NCBI RefSeq assembly: GCF_018332695.1
Contig: NZ_BOQN01000059.1
Coordinates: 124,001 to 188,000 of the forward strand
Direction: 5' to 3'
Source of the DNA: Paractinoplanes toevensis
GTDB lineage: Bacteria; Actinomycetota; Actinomycetes; Mycobacteriales; Micromonosporaceae
DNA: 64,000 bases
The notes under the pieces: model-generated
What the model saw: only the letters and a program-made list of their open reading frames with translations
What the model was told of the DNA's origin: nothing
The model's database searches: none
Program-made: the position numbers and the translations under genes
Shown: positions 17,242 through 26,147 of the stretch, piece after piece
How the letters are laid out: each line of letters starts with the position of its first letter
Numbering within the stretch: position 1 is the first letter of the stretch

Positions 17242-18191
17242 CGAGCCTCCTCCTTGAACACCGGCTGCATTTCCTTGAAGACCGGATAGCCGTACGCCCG
17301 GAGCATCGGCGCGCACACCGCGCCGACCAGCCGCCGCTGCCGGGTCGGCAGCGACCGCACCCAGGCGTCGTCGCGACGCAGCGGCAACTGCCCGACGGTG
17401 AAGCGCATCGGGTTCCCGGCCGCGCTGTGCCCGACACCCAGATCGGCGTGCTCGGCGTGCAGGAAGTCGAGTGAGTCCGGTGCGAGGTCGACGCCGGCGA
17501 AGGCCGCGATGGAAACCAGCGACGCGCGCGGATCGGACACGAACTCCTCGTACCGGATCCGGTGCACCGCGACCCCGCGCCGGGCCAGCAGGCCGAACGC
17601 GGCGTTGTGCGCGTTCCACAGCAGAGCCGAGCGGCCGGGGGAGTAGCGGGTCATCTCCTCGGAGCCGTCGGTCTCGGGCCGCTGCACGGTCTTGGTCCAG
17701 GAGTACGCGACCCCGCGCGCGTCCCGCACCACGTGCACCACCCGCAGGTCGAGGTTGCCGGACCAGCGCAGCACGTGGGCGAGCGCCGAGTGCTTGGACG
17801 AGTCGACCACCACCCGCGCGCCGGAGACCTCGGCCGCCGCGGCGTAGACCCGGGTGTAGAAGTCGGCGTACTCGTGCACCTCCTCGGGCGCCTCGACCGC
17901 GGTGGCGAGCCGAGGGATGTGCCGGGTGCGCTCGACCGCGTCGCGCAGGTAGTGCACCCGGTCGACGTCGACGTTGTGCCAGCCGCCGAAGGCCAGCGCG
18001 CCGACCCGCCGCCAGAACCCGCAGGCGGAGAACTTGGCGCCGCAGCCGCAGCGCTCGTCGTCGCGGATGTCCCGCTGCCAGAGATGGACGACCTCGCCGA
18101 GCGCGCACACGCCGGGAAGTTCGCCGAGCAGACGTTCGACGAGCGTTGTCCCGCTTCGCCCTAATCCGCCCAGAAATAACACCCGTGCCAC
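17238..18191 (-). CDS. Sulfotransferase family protein (first of two)
   Basis: A 317-aa PAPS-dependent sulfotransferase. The 5'-phosphosulfate loop is LFLGGLGRSGTTLVERLLG at the N-terminus, and VVVDSSKHSALAHVLRW supplies the 3'-phosphate-binding serine. A CGCGAKFSACGFW cysteine cluster near residue 60, common in actinobacterial members of this family, may bind metal. Start GTG 18191 is preceded by AAGGTGG. It is translationally coupled to the GT2 gene, suggesting that a sugar added by that enzyme is sulfated. The acceptor is unknown. The promoter overlaps the triple nonamer at 18203-18232. Confidence 0.88.
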   Translation of the reverse strand: MARVLFLGGLGRSGTTLVERLLGELPGVCALGEVVHLWQRDIRDDERCGCGAKFSACGFWRRVGALAFGGWHNVDVDRVHYLRDAVERTRHIPRLATAVEAPEEVHEYADFYTRVYAAAAEVSGARVVVDSSKHSALAHVLRWSGNLDLRVVHVVRDARGVAYSWTKTVQRPETDGSEEMTRYSPGRSALLWNAHNAAFGLLARRGVAVHRIRYEEFVSDPRASLVSIAAFAGVDLAPDSLDFLHAEHADLGVGHSAAGNPMRFTVGQLPLRRDDAWVRSLPTRQRRLVGAVCAPMLRAYGYPVFKEMQPVFKEEAR

Positions 18192-18202
18192 TTTGGTCCA
18201 CC

Positions 18203-18232
18203 TTCGCTCGTTTCGCTCGTATAACGAGCGAA
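18203..18232. promoter_or_regulatory. Divergent promoter with three copies of a 9-bp operator-like repeat
   Basis: TTCGCTCGT occurs at 18203-18211 and again directly adjacent at 18212-18220; after ATA the exact inverse ACGAGCGAA follows at 18224-18232. The centre holds TATAAC (18220-18225), usable as a -10 box for the rightward gene, and the opposite strand offers TTATAC for the leftward gene. The array sits between the sulfotransferase start (18191) and the TagA-like gene start (18253), ideal for joint control. The regulator is unknown. Confidence 0.65.
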
Positions 18233-18252
18233 CAAGCGTGAAGGAGGCGAAG

Positions 18253-19047
18253 GTGTCCATCGAGGCTTTCGACCGGGTCGAACTGGACGGCACGGGCATC
18301 GACCGGATCACCGAGGCCGAGGTGGTGGCGGTGGTCCGCGAGGCGCTCACGGCCGGTCGCGGCGGCCGGATCATCACCCCGAACATCGACATCCTGCGGC
18401 GCGCCCAGCGGGAGAGCGAGGCTCGCGAGCACCTCGCCGACGCGGATCTCATCGTGGCCGACGGCATGCCGCTGATCTGGGCCAGCCGGCTGGGTGGCTC
18501 TCCGCTGCCGGAGCGGGTGGCCGGCAGCAGCCTGATCTGGTCGCTGTCGGCGGGACTGGGCCTGGACGGCCGCTCGATCTTCGTGATCGGCGGCGACCCG
18601 AAGAACAACGGCGCGGCCAAGGCCGCCGATCACCTGGCGGCGGCGAATCCGGGGCTGAGGATCGCCGGGACGATCTGCCCGGACTTCGGCTTCGAGAAAG
18701 ACCCCGGGGCGTATGCCGAGGTCTGCGCGAAGGTGGCGGACGCCAACCCGGACCTGGTCTTCGTGGGGCTCGGGTTTCCCAAGCAGGAGCGGATGATCGC
18801 GAAGTTGAAGCCGCTGCTGCCGGCCAGCTGGTTCATCGGCTGCGGCGCCGCGGTCAACTTCGTCGCCGGGGACGTCGAGCGGGCGCCCCGCTGGATGCAG
18901 CGCACCGGCCTGGAGTGGGCGCACCGCCTGGGCACCGAGCCACGCCGGCTGGCGAGCCGCTACCTGCGGCACGACGCCCCCTACGCGCTGCGGCTGCTGG
19001 CCCAGGCGCCGGCTCAGCGGGCGCTGAACCGTACGCGCGTACTGTAA
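18253..19047 (+). CDS. WecB/TagA/CpsF family glycosyltransferase (GT26)
   Basis: A 264-aa GT26 transferase that adds the second sugar (typically ManNAc or a uronic acid derivative) to an undecaprenyl-linked GlcNAc-type primer. Motifs are TPNIDILRRAQ, VADGMPLIWASRLGG, DLVFVGLGFPKQE, and GCGAAVNFVAGD followed by APRWMQRTGLEWAHRL with the membrane-association helix. GTG 18253 is preferred over GTG 18238 because AAGGAGG sits five nt before it. Divergent from the sulfotransferase and surrounded by polysaccharide genes. Confidence 0.92.
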   Translation: MSIEAFDRVELDGTGIDRITEAEVVAVVREALTAGRGGRIITPNIDILRRAQRESEAREHLADADLIVADGMPLIWASRLGGSPLPERVAGSSLIWSLSAGLGLDGRSIFVIGGDPKNNGAAKAADHLAAANPGLRIAGTICPDFGFEKDPGAYAEVCAKVADANPDLVFVGLGFPKQERMIAKLKPLLPASWFIGCGAAVNFVAGDVERAPRWMQRTGLEWAHRLGTEPRRLASRYLRHDAPYALRLLAQAPAQRALNRTRVL

Positions 19048-19052
19048 AGCTC

Positions 19053-19418
19053 ATGAATTTCGCGCGCCTGCACCACGTCCAACTGCTGATCCCGGTGGGC
19101 GGGGAGGACGATGCCCGGCGGTTCTACGGCGGCGTCCTCGGCCTGATCGAACTGGACAAGCCGCCGGTGCTCAAGGCCCGCGGCGGCTGCTGGTTCCGTG
19201 GTGGCGGCTGGGAGGTGCACCTCGCGCCGGTGCCCGGTTTCACCCCGGAGAAGAAGGCGCATCCCGGCGTACTCGTCAATGGTCTTGATCTGTTGGCCGA
19301 GAAACTCGAAGCCGCCGGCCACCCGGTCGAGTGGGATCCCCACTTCCCGGGTCACCGGCGGCTCTACGCCGCGGACGCCCACGGCAACCGGCTCGAGTTC
19401 CTGGAGCCTACGGATTGA
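19053..19418 (+). CDS. VOC family protein (glyoxalase/dioxygenase superfamily)
   Basis: A 121-aa single VOC module with the paired beta-alpha-beta-beta-beta pattern: HHVQLLIPVGGEDDARRFYGG at the start and LYAADAHGNRLEFLEP at the end, where the His and Glu are typical metal ligands. It starts 5 bp after the TagA-like gene stop and its end overlaps the convergent GH26 gene by 11 bp. Function unknown; it may be a passenger in the polysaccharide operon. Confidence 0.82.
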   Translation: MNFARLHHVQLLIPVGGEDDARRFYGGVLGLIELDKPPVLKARGGCWFRGGGWEVHLAPVPGFTPEKKAHPGVLVNGLDLLAEKLEAAGHPVEWDPHFPGHRRLYAADAHGNRLEFLEPTD

Positions 19419-20400
19419 AGTAGGGGTCCTTGACCAGCGCGTGGAAAGCCTTGAACGCCAACTTGTCGCCGGTCAGCTGGAACTGTTTGGTCGGCCCGTT
19501 CCCCTCCGGATCGGATTCGAAATAGGTGACCGCCTTGATCTGCGGATTCACCTTGAAGGTCCGCTCGGCGTCGCGTAACCAGGCCGCCCGCCCGGCCGAA
19601 CCCCACGCCTTGGCCACCCCGAACTCGCCGATGATGATCGGCTTGGGGCGTTCCGCGGCCCACTGCAGGAACGGGCCCATGAGCTGCCCGATCGGCTGGA
19701 AGCTCTCCCCGGCGTAGACGTCGACGCAGGTCCAGTCGACCTGGTCGTCGCCCGGGTAGAAGTCCGGCGCGTCGCCGCGGATGAACCCCTCGGCGGTCGG
19801 GCAGAACACCCAGGAGACGTTGGTGGCGCGTTCCTGCTTGAAGATGTTCCGCACGTACTTCCAGGCGGCGATGTAGTCGGCGCCGGACCACATGGTGGCC
19901 CGCAGGTTGGGCCGGTCCATCTCCCACCGCATCCGCAGCAGCACCGGCCGGTGGATCCGGCGGATCGCCTTGGCCTGCTTGCGGATCAGGTCGTCGTGCT
20001 CACCGTCCAGGATGGACCGGTTGTCGCCGGTGGCCCAGCTGACCATCAGGGTGGCGCCCTGGGCCAGGAACTCCTTGTCCGACGACGTGCCGACCATCTG
20101 CTCGAAGCGGCGGTACGTGTTGACGATGGGCAACCGGCGGCCGAGGTTGGCCTCGAGGGTGTCGACCGCCGCGAGCCGGCCCACGTGGGTCAACTCGTCC
20201 GGTTTGATCCAGGCGCCGACCAGGGCACCCTTGGCGGGTGCGGCCACCGGGCCGCTCTGGAACGGCCCGCCGTTGACGGCGACGGCGATCGGCTGGCCGG
20301 ACAGGTCGGGCGAGGGCGCGGGTGTCGGCGGCGTGTCCTCCGAGGTGCAGCCGGCCAGCAGCAGCACCACGGCCAGAACAGCGAGGAATCCCCTACGCAT
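19408..20400 (-). CDS. GH26-like glycosyl hydrolase lipoprotein
   Basis: A 330-aa exported lipoprotein: signal peptide with lipobox LLAGC (Cys18), then a Pro-rich linker and a TIM-barrel domain of the GH26 mannanase/lichenase type. The predicted acid/base is Glu160 in LLRMRWEMDRPN and the nucleophile Glu259 in IIIGEFGVAK. It is the last gene of the leftward wzz-wzy-wzx operon (8-nt overlap with the methyltransferase), so it probably trims or releases the exported polysaccharide. A second GH26-type protein is at 29826. Confidence 0.82.
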   Translation of the reverse strand: MRRGFLAVLAVVLLLAGCTSEDTPPTPAPSPDLSGQPIAVAVNGGPFQSGPVAAPAKGALVGAWIKPDELTHVGRLAAVDTLEANLGRRLPIVNTYRRFEQMVGTSSDKEFLAQGATLMVSWATGDNRSILDGEHDDLIRKQAKAIRRIHRPVLLRMRWEMDRPNLRATMWSGADYIAAWKYVRNIFKQERATNVSWVFCPTAEGFIRGDAPDFYPGDDQVDWTCVDVYAGESFQPIGQLMGPFLQWAAERPKPIIIGEFGVAKAWGSAGRAAWLRDAERTFKVNPQIKAVTYFESDPEGNGPTKQFQLTGDKLAFKAFHALVKDPYFNP

Positions 20401-21127
20401 GGATCCGCCGTGCGGTGTAGAGAACGTTCACCGCATATCCGTCTGTGCCGGGCATCCGCCGAACCGCCGCGTCGGCCACCCGGGCCAGCGGATTCCCGTG
20501 CAGCGACGGCGTGATCATCGAGAAGCCGCGCCGCTCGACCATCTCGAAGCCGTGCCGTTCCAGCAGCTTCTCCACCTGCTCGTGGGACAGCTCGGCGAAC
20601 CAGCGGTCGTCGCGGTGCCGCCGCGCGCGCAGGTGCCGCAGCGAGCCCGCGTTGCCGTGGTTCTCGATCACCAGAATGCCGGCGGCCGCCTCGGGCAGCG
20701 CCTTCGCGGCGAACGCGAGCGCCCGGTCCCGGATCGCCTCGTCCACATTGAGCAGCAGCCGGAACATCGTCACGATCGCCGGGTAACCGGCCTCGACCGG
20801 CTCCGGCACCGGCCCGTCCACGGCCACCCGGTGCCACTCGGCGTGCGAGCCCACCTCGGCCGCCTTGGCCATCATCTCGGCCGACGTGTCGTAGCCGTGC
20901 GCCTCCCGGACGAGCCCGTGCAGGGTGCGGATGGCCCGGCCGGTGCCGCACGCGAAGTCGTGCTGCACCGGTGCCCGCGGCCCGAACTCGCGGCGCACCA
21001 GGGTGCGCAGGTAGTCGCGCTGCCGCTGGTTGATCTGCGACGCGTAGCTGTCCGGTGCGTACGTGACGGTCTCGTACTTCTCGACCGCCGCGGTGTCCTG
21101 GAACACCTTGGTGTAGTCCGTGCTCAA
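20393..21127 (-). CDS. Class I SAM-dependent methyltransferase
   Basis: A 244-aa methyltransferase with the SAM-binding motif I VQHDFACGTGRAIRTLHG followed by the acidic YDTSAEM (motif II). The C-terminal part (GFEMVERRGFSMITP) resembles small-molecule or sugar O-methyltransferases. The start is TTG at 21127: GAGGAGG lies six nt before it and no ATG or GTG in frame has a comparable site. It sits 10 bp after the flippase gene, so methylation of a glycan residue is the simplest idea. Confidence 0.8.
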   Translation of the reverse strand: MSTDYTKVFQDTAAVEKYETVTYAPDSYASQINQRQRDYLRTLVRREFGPRAPVQHDFACGTGRAIRTLHGLVREAHGYDTSAEMMAKAAEVGSHAEWHRVAVDGPVPEPVEAGYPAIVTMFRLLLNVDEAIRDRALAFAAKALPEAAAGILVIENHGNAGSLRHLRARRHRDDRWFAELSHEQVEKLLERHGFEMVERRGFSMITPSLHGNPLARVADAAVRRMPGTDGYAVNVLYTARRIHA

Positions 21128-21137
21128 CGGGTCCTCC

Positions 21138-22640
21138 TCATGGGTTTGCAGGCGTCCGGGGTTTGAAGGCGTCGAGCGCCAGACGCCGGCGCAGCAGCCA
21201 GACACCGGCCAGGAAGGCCGGGACGGAGAGCAGAAGGCCGGCGAGGCCGGCGAACGGGAGTACGCCGAAGCAGGCCAGCGACAGCAGCGCCGCCGCCCGG
21301 GTGCCGCGGCCGAACGGGTGCACGCCGACGGCCCGGCCGACCTGGATCAGCGGCAGCAGGTTGTTGGCGACCATCGCGCAGGCCAGCCCGGCGGCCGCGC
21401 CGAGGGCGCCGAACCGGGGAATGAGCAGCAGGTCGAGCCCGATCGTCACGGTCAGCGCGATCAGCACGTTCGCGAGGTTCCACGAGGTGCGCCCGGCCAT
21501 CGCGAGCACCATGTCGACCATGCCGCAGCCGGTGGCGACCAGCATGGCGCCGGCCAGCACCACCACGACGTTCCGGCCGGCCTCGTAACCGTCGCCGAAG
21601 AACCGCAGGTAGTACCCGGCGAGGTGGGCGACCAGCAGGCAGATCGGCCAGGTGACCAGCACGAGCCAGCCGGTCGCGGTCTGGTAGAGGTGATTGGCGG
21701 CCCGCCGGTCGCCGACGGCCAGTGCCTCGGCCAGCCTCGGCTGCACCGATTGCGAGATCCCCTGATTGGCGAACTGAACCAGCACCACGAATCGCCCGGC
21801 GACCGCGTAGACCGCGGCCGGCGCGAGGCCGCCCAGCGCCGCCACCAGCAGCACGTCCACCCGCTGCAGCGCGAGCTGGGCCACGCTGGCCAGGGCGCGC
21901 GGCCCGGTGAACTTCCAGAAATCGCGGCGCAGGGCGCGCCGCTCGGCCCGGTGGGTGGTCGCTCCGGCCGGCCGGCCGGCGGCATAGACCTTTTTCAGGG
22001 CGTACGCCGCGAGCACCGTCACCACCAGGTACGGCCCGGCCCAGGCGAACGCGAACCAGGGCAGCGACAGCGCCACGATGCCGACCCCGGCCACCAGCAG
22101 CAACTGCAGCGTGCTGCGGAGAATCCGGTCGAGCAGCACGGTCGGCCGCATCGCCCGGTAACCCCGGGTGGCGGTGAGCAGCGCGTCGGTGAGTGCCTGC
22201 AACGGCAGGAAGACGGCCAGCACCCGCAGGGCCGCGGTGTGCGCGCCGACGACCGCGGCGGCCTCGTGCGCGGTGGTCCGGGCGATCGCCGGCGCGGTCA
22301 GCCACATCACGACCGCCAGCAGCACCGACACCGCCGCCACCGGCAGCAGGCCGGTGCGCAGGCAGGCGCCCAGCAGATGGGTGCGGCCGGTGGCCCGCAG
22401 CCGGGCCGGCCAGTAGACCAGCCCGGTCTGGGTGCCCAGCTTGGCGAGGCCGCCGCCGAGCACGAACGCGGCGGTCGCCGCGAAGAACGCGCCGGCCTGC
22501 TCGGCGCCGAGCGAGCGGGCCACGATCCAGGTGACCGCCACGCCGGTGCCGCCGGCCAGGGCCGAGCCGGCCATGTTGGCCAGCCCGCCCCGGGCCACGC
22601 TCTTCGTCGGCGAGCCCGGCTTCTCCAGTACGTCCGTCAC
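21138..22640 (-). CDS. Polysaccharide flippase (Wzx-like, MATE/MVF superfamily)
   Basis: A 500-aa integral membrane protein with about 12-14 hydrophobic segments and the arrangement of oligosaccharide flippases that move undecaprenyl-linked repeat units outward. The start region SVARGGLANMAGSALAGGTGV is typical of the family. I use GTG 22640, which overlaps the sulfotransferase stop as GTGA like other gene pairs here; ATG 22652 would add four residues. Pairing with a Wzy-like and a Wzz-like protein supports a Wzx/Wzy-dependent pathway. Confidence 0.87.
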   Translation of the reverse strand: MTDVLEKPGSPTKSVARGGLANMAGSALAGGTGVAVTWIVARSLGAEQAGAFFAATAAFVLGGGLAKLGTQTGLVYWPARLRATGRTHLLGACLRTGLLPVAAVSVLLAVVMWLTAPAIARTTAHEAAAVVGAHTAALRVLAVFLPLQALTDALLTATRGYRAMRPTVLLDRILRSTLQLLLVAGVGIVALSLPWFAFAWAGPYLVVTVLAAYALKKVYAAGRPAGATTHRAERRALRRDFWKFTGPRALASVAQLALQRVDVLLVAALGGLAPAAVYAVAGRFVVLVQFANQGISQSVQPRLAEALAVGDRRAANHLYQTATGWLVLVTWPICLLVAHLAGYYLRFFGDGYEAGRNVVVVLAGAMLVATGCGMVDMVLAMAGRTSWNLANVLIALTVTIGLDLLLIPRFGALGAAAGLACAMVANNLLPLIQVGRAVGVHPFGRGTRAAALLSLACFGVLPFAGLAGLLLSVPAFLAGVWLLRRRLALDAFKPRTPANP

Positions 22641-23515
22641 GTGCGGCGCCATACCGGCATCCGGCCCAGCCAGTTGGCCAGCGCGTCGTCGTGCGGCAGG
22701 TAGTAGTTGGTCAGCTCCTGGCGCAGGCCCGGGTCCATGTCGGCCTGGCGGGGGCGGGCGTTGTGCCGCTCGAACGCCGGCCGCTCCAGGTAGGTCGGCA
22801 GGCCCAGGAACTCGCAGACCTCGTCGTACACGTCCTCCGGGTCGGTGAAGAACCGCTCGCTCTCCACCACGTGGATCCGCTCCCGGCCCACGTGCTGGGC
22901 CATCACGCTCAGGTAGCGGGCGTACTCGCCGCGGGCCCGGTAGGCGTGGTGCTGGTGGGCGAAGCTGTAGTAGGACGGGTCCTCGGCCAGCCGATCCTCC
23001 TGCCGGTGCAGCCGGGCCGGCTCCAGCGCGAGGGCGGCGCTGAAGTCCCGCTCGGCCTCGAAACCGCGCGCCACCTCGTGGTGGTGCTGCGAGTAGGCGC
23101 GTTCGACCGGGTCGCGGACCAGCACGATCAGCTTCGCCTGCGGCAGATCCTGGGCGATCCGGGCGGCCGCCTGCGGGTGGTACATGTAGTACGGGCTCGA
23201 CTCGAAGGTCTGGGCCTGCACCCCGTACCGTTCGGCGACCTTGTCCCCGCTGCGCAGCATCGGGAAATGCGCCTTGTACCAGCCCATCCCGTGGTCGTAC
23301 GAGGTGTCGAAGTAGTGCACGCCCTTGTGCAGCACGGCCTTGAGCACCACCGGGTGGGCGGCCAGCGCCCGGTACATCGAGGTGGTGCCGCAGCGCTGAC
23401 CACCGCAGATCAGGAACGACGGGGTCATCCGGCCCGGCGCGGTCAACCGCCCGTAGGACCGGGAACCGAGGTGCACCACCCGCTTCATCGGGGCGGGCAT
23501 CTTGCGTACGTCCAT
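22637..23515 (-). CDS. Sulfotransferase family protein (second, heparan-sulfotransferase-like)
   Basis: A 292-aa sulfotransferase of the type related to heparan sulfate N-/O-sulfotransferases. The PAPS 5'-phosphosulfate loop ICGGQRCGTTSMYRAL is at about residues 36-51 and the 3'-phosphate site LIVLVRDPVERAYSQ is well preserved. This family acts on glycans or lipids in many bacteria. It lies between the flippase and the kinase-fold gene in an operon with 2-nt spacing or overlap, so it is a strong indication that the locus product carries sulfate. Confidence 0.9.
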   Translation of the reverse strand: MDVRKMPAPMKRVVHLGSRSYGRLTAPGRMTPSFLICGGQRCGTTSMYRALAAHPVVLKAVLHKGVHYFDTSYDHGMGWYKAHFPMLRSGDKVAERYGVQAQTFESSPYYMYHPQAAARIAQDLPQAKLIVLVRDPVERAYSQHHHEVARGFEAERDFSAALALEPARLHRQEDRLAEDPSYYSFAHQHHAYRARGEYARYLSVMAQHVGRERIHVVESERFFTDPEDVYDEVCEFLGLPTYLERPAFERHNARPRQADMDPGLRQELTNYYLPHDDALANWLGRMPVWRRT

Positions 23516-23517
23516 GG

Positions 23518-24747
23518 TCAGAGCTCCTCGACCCGGCGGATCAGCACCGGGAGCAGCCAGGTGCCGAGCACGCCCAGGCGGGCGCCGGCTTCGGCCTGGC
23601 GGTCGGTCAGATAGCGGACGGCCAGGTCCACCAGGTACAGCAGGGCGGTCAGTTCACGGCCGTCGGCCGGCACCCCGAACGGGGCGAGCAGCTCGCCGGC
23701 CCGGCGCACGGTCTGCTCGACCGCGTCCCGGGCGTCGCCGGTCGACTGGATGCGCCGCTGGAGCTCGTGGTGAATCGCGTCGAAGCCCATCGGTACCCCG
23801 GTGGCGAACCGTTCCCAGTCCCACACCAGCAGCGCGTCGGCCAGGTTCGCCATGTTCCAGGGCGCCCAGTCGCCGTGCCACGCGCCGTACCGGAAGACGG
23901 TGTCCCCGGCGTGCTTGACCAGCAACTCGGCCGCCGAGGCCAGGCCGGCCGCCTCGGGCCGGTCACCCACCACGGCGAGCCGGCCGCGCAGCTCGTCCCA
24001 GTAGGTGCTGCCGTCGACCGGGCCGGACGTGTAGCCGCAGCACCCGGCGATGTCGAGCATCGCGGCGACCAGCCGGCGGTGGGTCAGCGGCGCCCGGGGC
24101 AGCCAGACCGGCAGCGCCGACTGGATCAGCACCTCGAGGCCCCGCCACTCGCCCGCGTGCAGCACGCGCGGCACGGTCAGCCTGGTCAGGCCGCAGTTGC
24201 CGAGCGTGTTCAGCGCCGTCGTCTCGGCCTTGACCAGGGTCCGGGTGAGCGGGCCGGTGCCCAGCTTGCCGAAGCCGAACGTGTCGCCCTCCGGCCCGAT
24301 CAGCTGCAGCACCGGCTTGCGGTTGGCCCGAGCCGGTCCGATGTGGACGCTGACCGAGAGCTCCCGGCCGAGCTGCTCGCTCAGGTAGCCGTCGATGCTC
24401 GACGAGTACGGGCCGGTGACCCGAACCCGGTCCCGCAGCAGCACCGCGGACGCGCCGGTGCGGACCGCGGCGACCACCGCGTCCCGCTTCAGCTTCGCGG
24501 CCCGCGACTGCGGCTCGGCGTAGCGGCGCACCGCGGCGGCGGCCACCCGGCGCGAACCGGACGGCACCAGCAATCGCGGCCGCCGGGCGTCCGGCACCAC
24601 CAGGTACTCCGCGATCGGGGTGCCGGGCGAGCCGTCGGTGCGGCACGGCCACGGGTACAGGAGGTCGAGCACCTCGGTCAGGTACTGCGTGCGCAGTGCC
24701 GCGTCGTTCGCCGTCAGTTCGGCCGGTGCGGTCTTGACCGGACTCAT
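23518..24747 (-). CDS. Aminoglycoside-phosphotransferase-like kinase-fold protein
   Basis: A 409-aa protein whose second half has the APH/choline kinase catalytic signatures HGDWAPWN (residues 291-298; Asp base, Asn metal ligand) and VWDWE (308-312; metal-binding Asp). The N-terminal 150 residues (including YLVVPDARRPRLLVPSGSRR) are not recognised and the usual N-lobe lysine is unclear. It is in the middle of the polysaccharide operon (4-nt overlap with the polymerase gene, 2 nt before the sulfotransferase). It may phosphorylate a sugar or lipid in this pathway; the substrate is unknown. Confidence 0.7.
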   Translation of the reverse strand: MSPVKTAPAELTANDAALRTQYLTEVLDLLYPWPCRTDGSPGTPIAEYLVVPDARRPRLLVPSGSRRVAAAAVRRYAEPQSRAAKLKRDAVVAAVRTGASAVLLRDRVRVTGPYSSSIDGYLSEQLGRELSVSVHIGPARANRKPVLQLIGPEGDTFGFGKLGTGPLTRTLVKAETTALNTLGNCGLTRLTVPRVLHAGEWRGLEVLIQSALPVWLPRAPLTHRRLVAAMLDIAGCCGYTSGPVDGSTYWDELRGRLAVVGDRPEAAGLASAAELLVKHAGDTVFRYGAWHGDWAPWNMANLADALLVWDWERFATGVPMGFDAIHHELQRRIQSTGDARDAVEQTVRRAGELLAPFGVPADGRELTALLYLVDLAVRYLTDRQAEAGARLGVLGTWLLPVLIRRVEEL

Positions 24748-26147
24748 GCGATGTCGTCCCCTTCTGCTGCGGTGCGCTGCGTTTCCGGAAGATCGGCGTG
24801 GTTACGCCACAGCAGCGTGAATGCCAGAACCATGAAGGCCAGGGGGGTGACCAGCGAGTTGTACCAGAGCATCGCCGAGAACGAGGTGACCAGCGCGGCG
24901 CTCGCGGCCACCCCGATCGCGCTGCGGTCCCGGCGGAACCGCCACAGCCCGTACAGGAAGAAGCCGAGGTAGCCGGCGGTGCCGACGGCGCCGTGCGCGT
25001 AGAGGAGTTGCCACAGCTGGCCGTTGCCACCGACGGTGAAGTTGCCGCAGCGCTCGCAGCCGGCGCTCTCGCCCACGGTGATCGAGTTGCGGCCACCGAC
25101 GGTGTTGCGGGTGCCGCCGTAACCGACCACCGGCGAGCCGGTGAAGCCGTCCAGGGCCCGGTCGATCAGGAACGAGCGGACGCCGTTGGACTTGCCGTTG
25201 TCCATCCGGGCGCTGACCACGCCGCCGAGCGGGGTGGCCAGCACGGCCACCGCCAGCAACGCGCCGGCCACCGCCACCACCCCGACGATCCACAGTCGAC
25301 CGGCCAGCACCTGGCGGGCGGCCACGTAGACGACCACCACGCCGATGCCGATCCACAGGCCGCGGTTGAGCGACACCACGGCCGGCACGATCGAGGCCAG
25401 CAGGCAGAGCACGGCGAGCGCCTTGTTCCGCCCGCGCCCGCTCTGCCAGGCCGCCACCGCCAGGAAGCCGACCAGCAGGCAGAAGTTGTTGCCCCAGGTG
25501 TTGGTGTACCCCCAGGGCGCGGCCGGGCGCGGCTTGTCCTCGCCGACGATGTCCATGATCTGCGCGGCATAGGGGTGCACCAGCGACTGCACAAAACCCT
25601 TGTTGCGTACGCCGCCCGGCAGCAGCATCTCCACCGGCGAGGTGAACTCGAAGTGCCCGGCCACCATGCCCAGGAAGCCACCGGCCACGGTCACCACGAA
25701 CAGCCAGCCGAGGTATTTGACCAGCCGCTTCTTCGGCAGCTCGGCCTCGGTCAGGTTGCCGGCGTAGACCAGCAGCACGGTCAGCGACAGGTACATGACC
25801 AGCTTGTAGGTGACCGCCGGCAGCCGGCCGGTCGCGTGCTCGGGGAGCGTGCCGGCCGGGTCGGCACCCAGGGCGCCGATGCTGACCACGACCACCACCA
25901 GGAACAGCGCCCACCAGCCGAAGCCGGGCGGCAACATCAGCCGCCGGCCGGCGGCCCGCCGCTTCACCAACAGGACGAGCATGGGTACGGCCATCAGGGC
26001 GAAGATGAGTACGCCGAGACCGAGCGCCCACCACAGCGGATAGAGCACCAGGATGCTCGCCACCGGCCAGGCCGGGAGGGTGGTGGTCTTGCGGGCGCCG
26101 TGGGCCGGGCCGCCGATCCGTTCGGTGGCCGGGGCTGCCAGGCTCAC
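24744..26147 (-). CDS. O-antigen ligase/polymerase (Wzy-like) membrane protein
   Basis: A 467-aa polytopic protein with about 11 hydrophobic segments and a large extracytoplasmic loop containing GRNSITVGESAGCERCGNFTV and, nearby, RSFLIDRALDGFTGSP, the pattern of Wzy polymerases and O-antigen ligases. In the Wzy pathway it joins flipped repeat units on the outer face of the membrane. It overlaps wzz-like and kinase-fold genes by 4 nt each, in a compact operon. Sequence identity of such proteins is low, so the role is assigned by topology and context. Confidence 0.8.
   Translation of the reverse strand: MSLAAPATERIGGPAHGARKTTTLPAWPVASILVLYPLWWALGLGVLIFALMAVPMLVLLVKRRAAGRRLMLPPGFGWWALFLVVVVVSIGALGADPAGTLPEHATGRLPAVTYKLVMYLSLTVLLVYAGNLTEAELPKKRLVKYLGWLFVVTVAGGFLGMVAGHFEFTSPVEMLLPGGVRNKGFVQSLVHPYAAQIMDIVGEDKPRPAAPWGYTNTWGNNFCLLVGFLAVAAWQSGRGRNKALAVLCLLASIVPAVVSLNRGLWIGIGVVVVYVAARQVLAGRLWIVGVVAVAGALLAVAVLATPLGGVVSARMDNGKSNGVRSFLIDRALDGFTGSPVVGYGGTRNTVGGRNSITVGESAGCERCGNFTVGGNGQLWQLLYAHGAVGTAGYLGFFLYGLWRFRRDRSAIGVAASAALVTSFSAMLWYNSLVTPLAFMVLAFTLLWRNHADLPETQRTAAEGDDIA

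Noticed and set aside
16327..18972. 881-codon minus-strand frame suggesting a huge fusion protein
   Set aside because: Only the last 304 codons resemble GT2. The rest is shadow of the sulfotransferase and the GT26 gene on the other strand.
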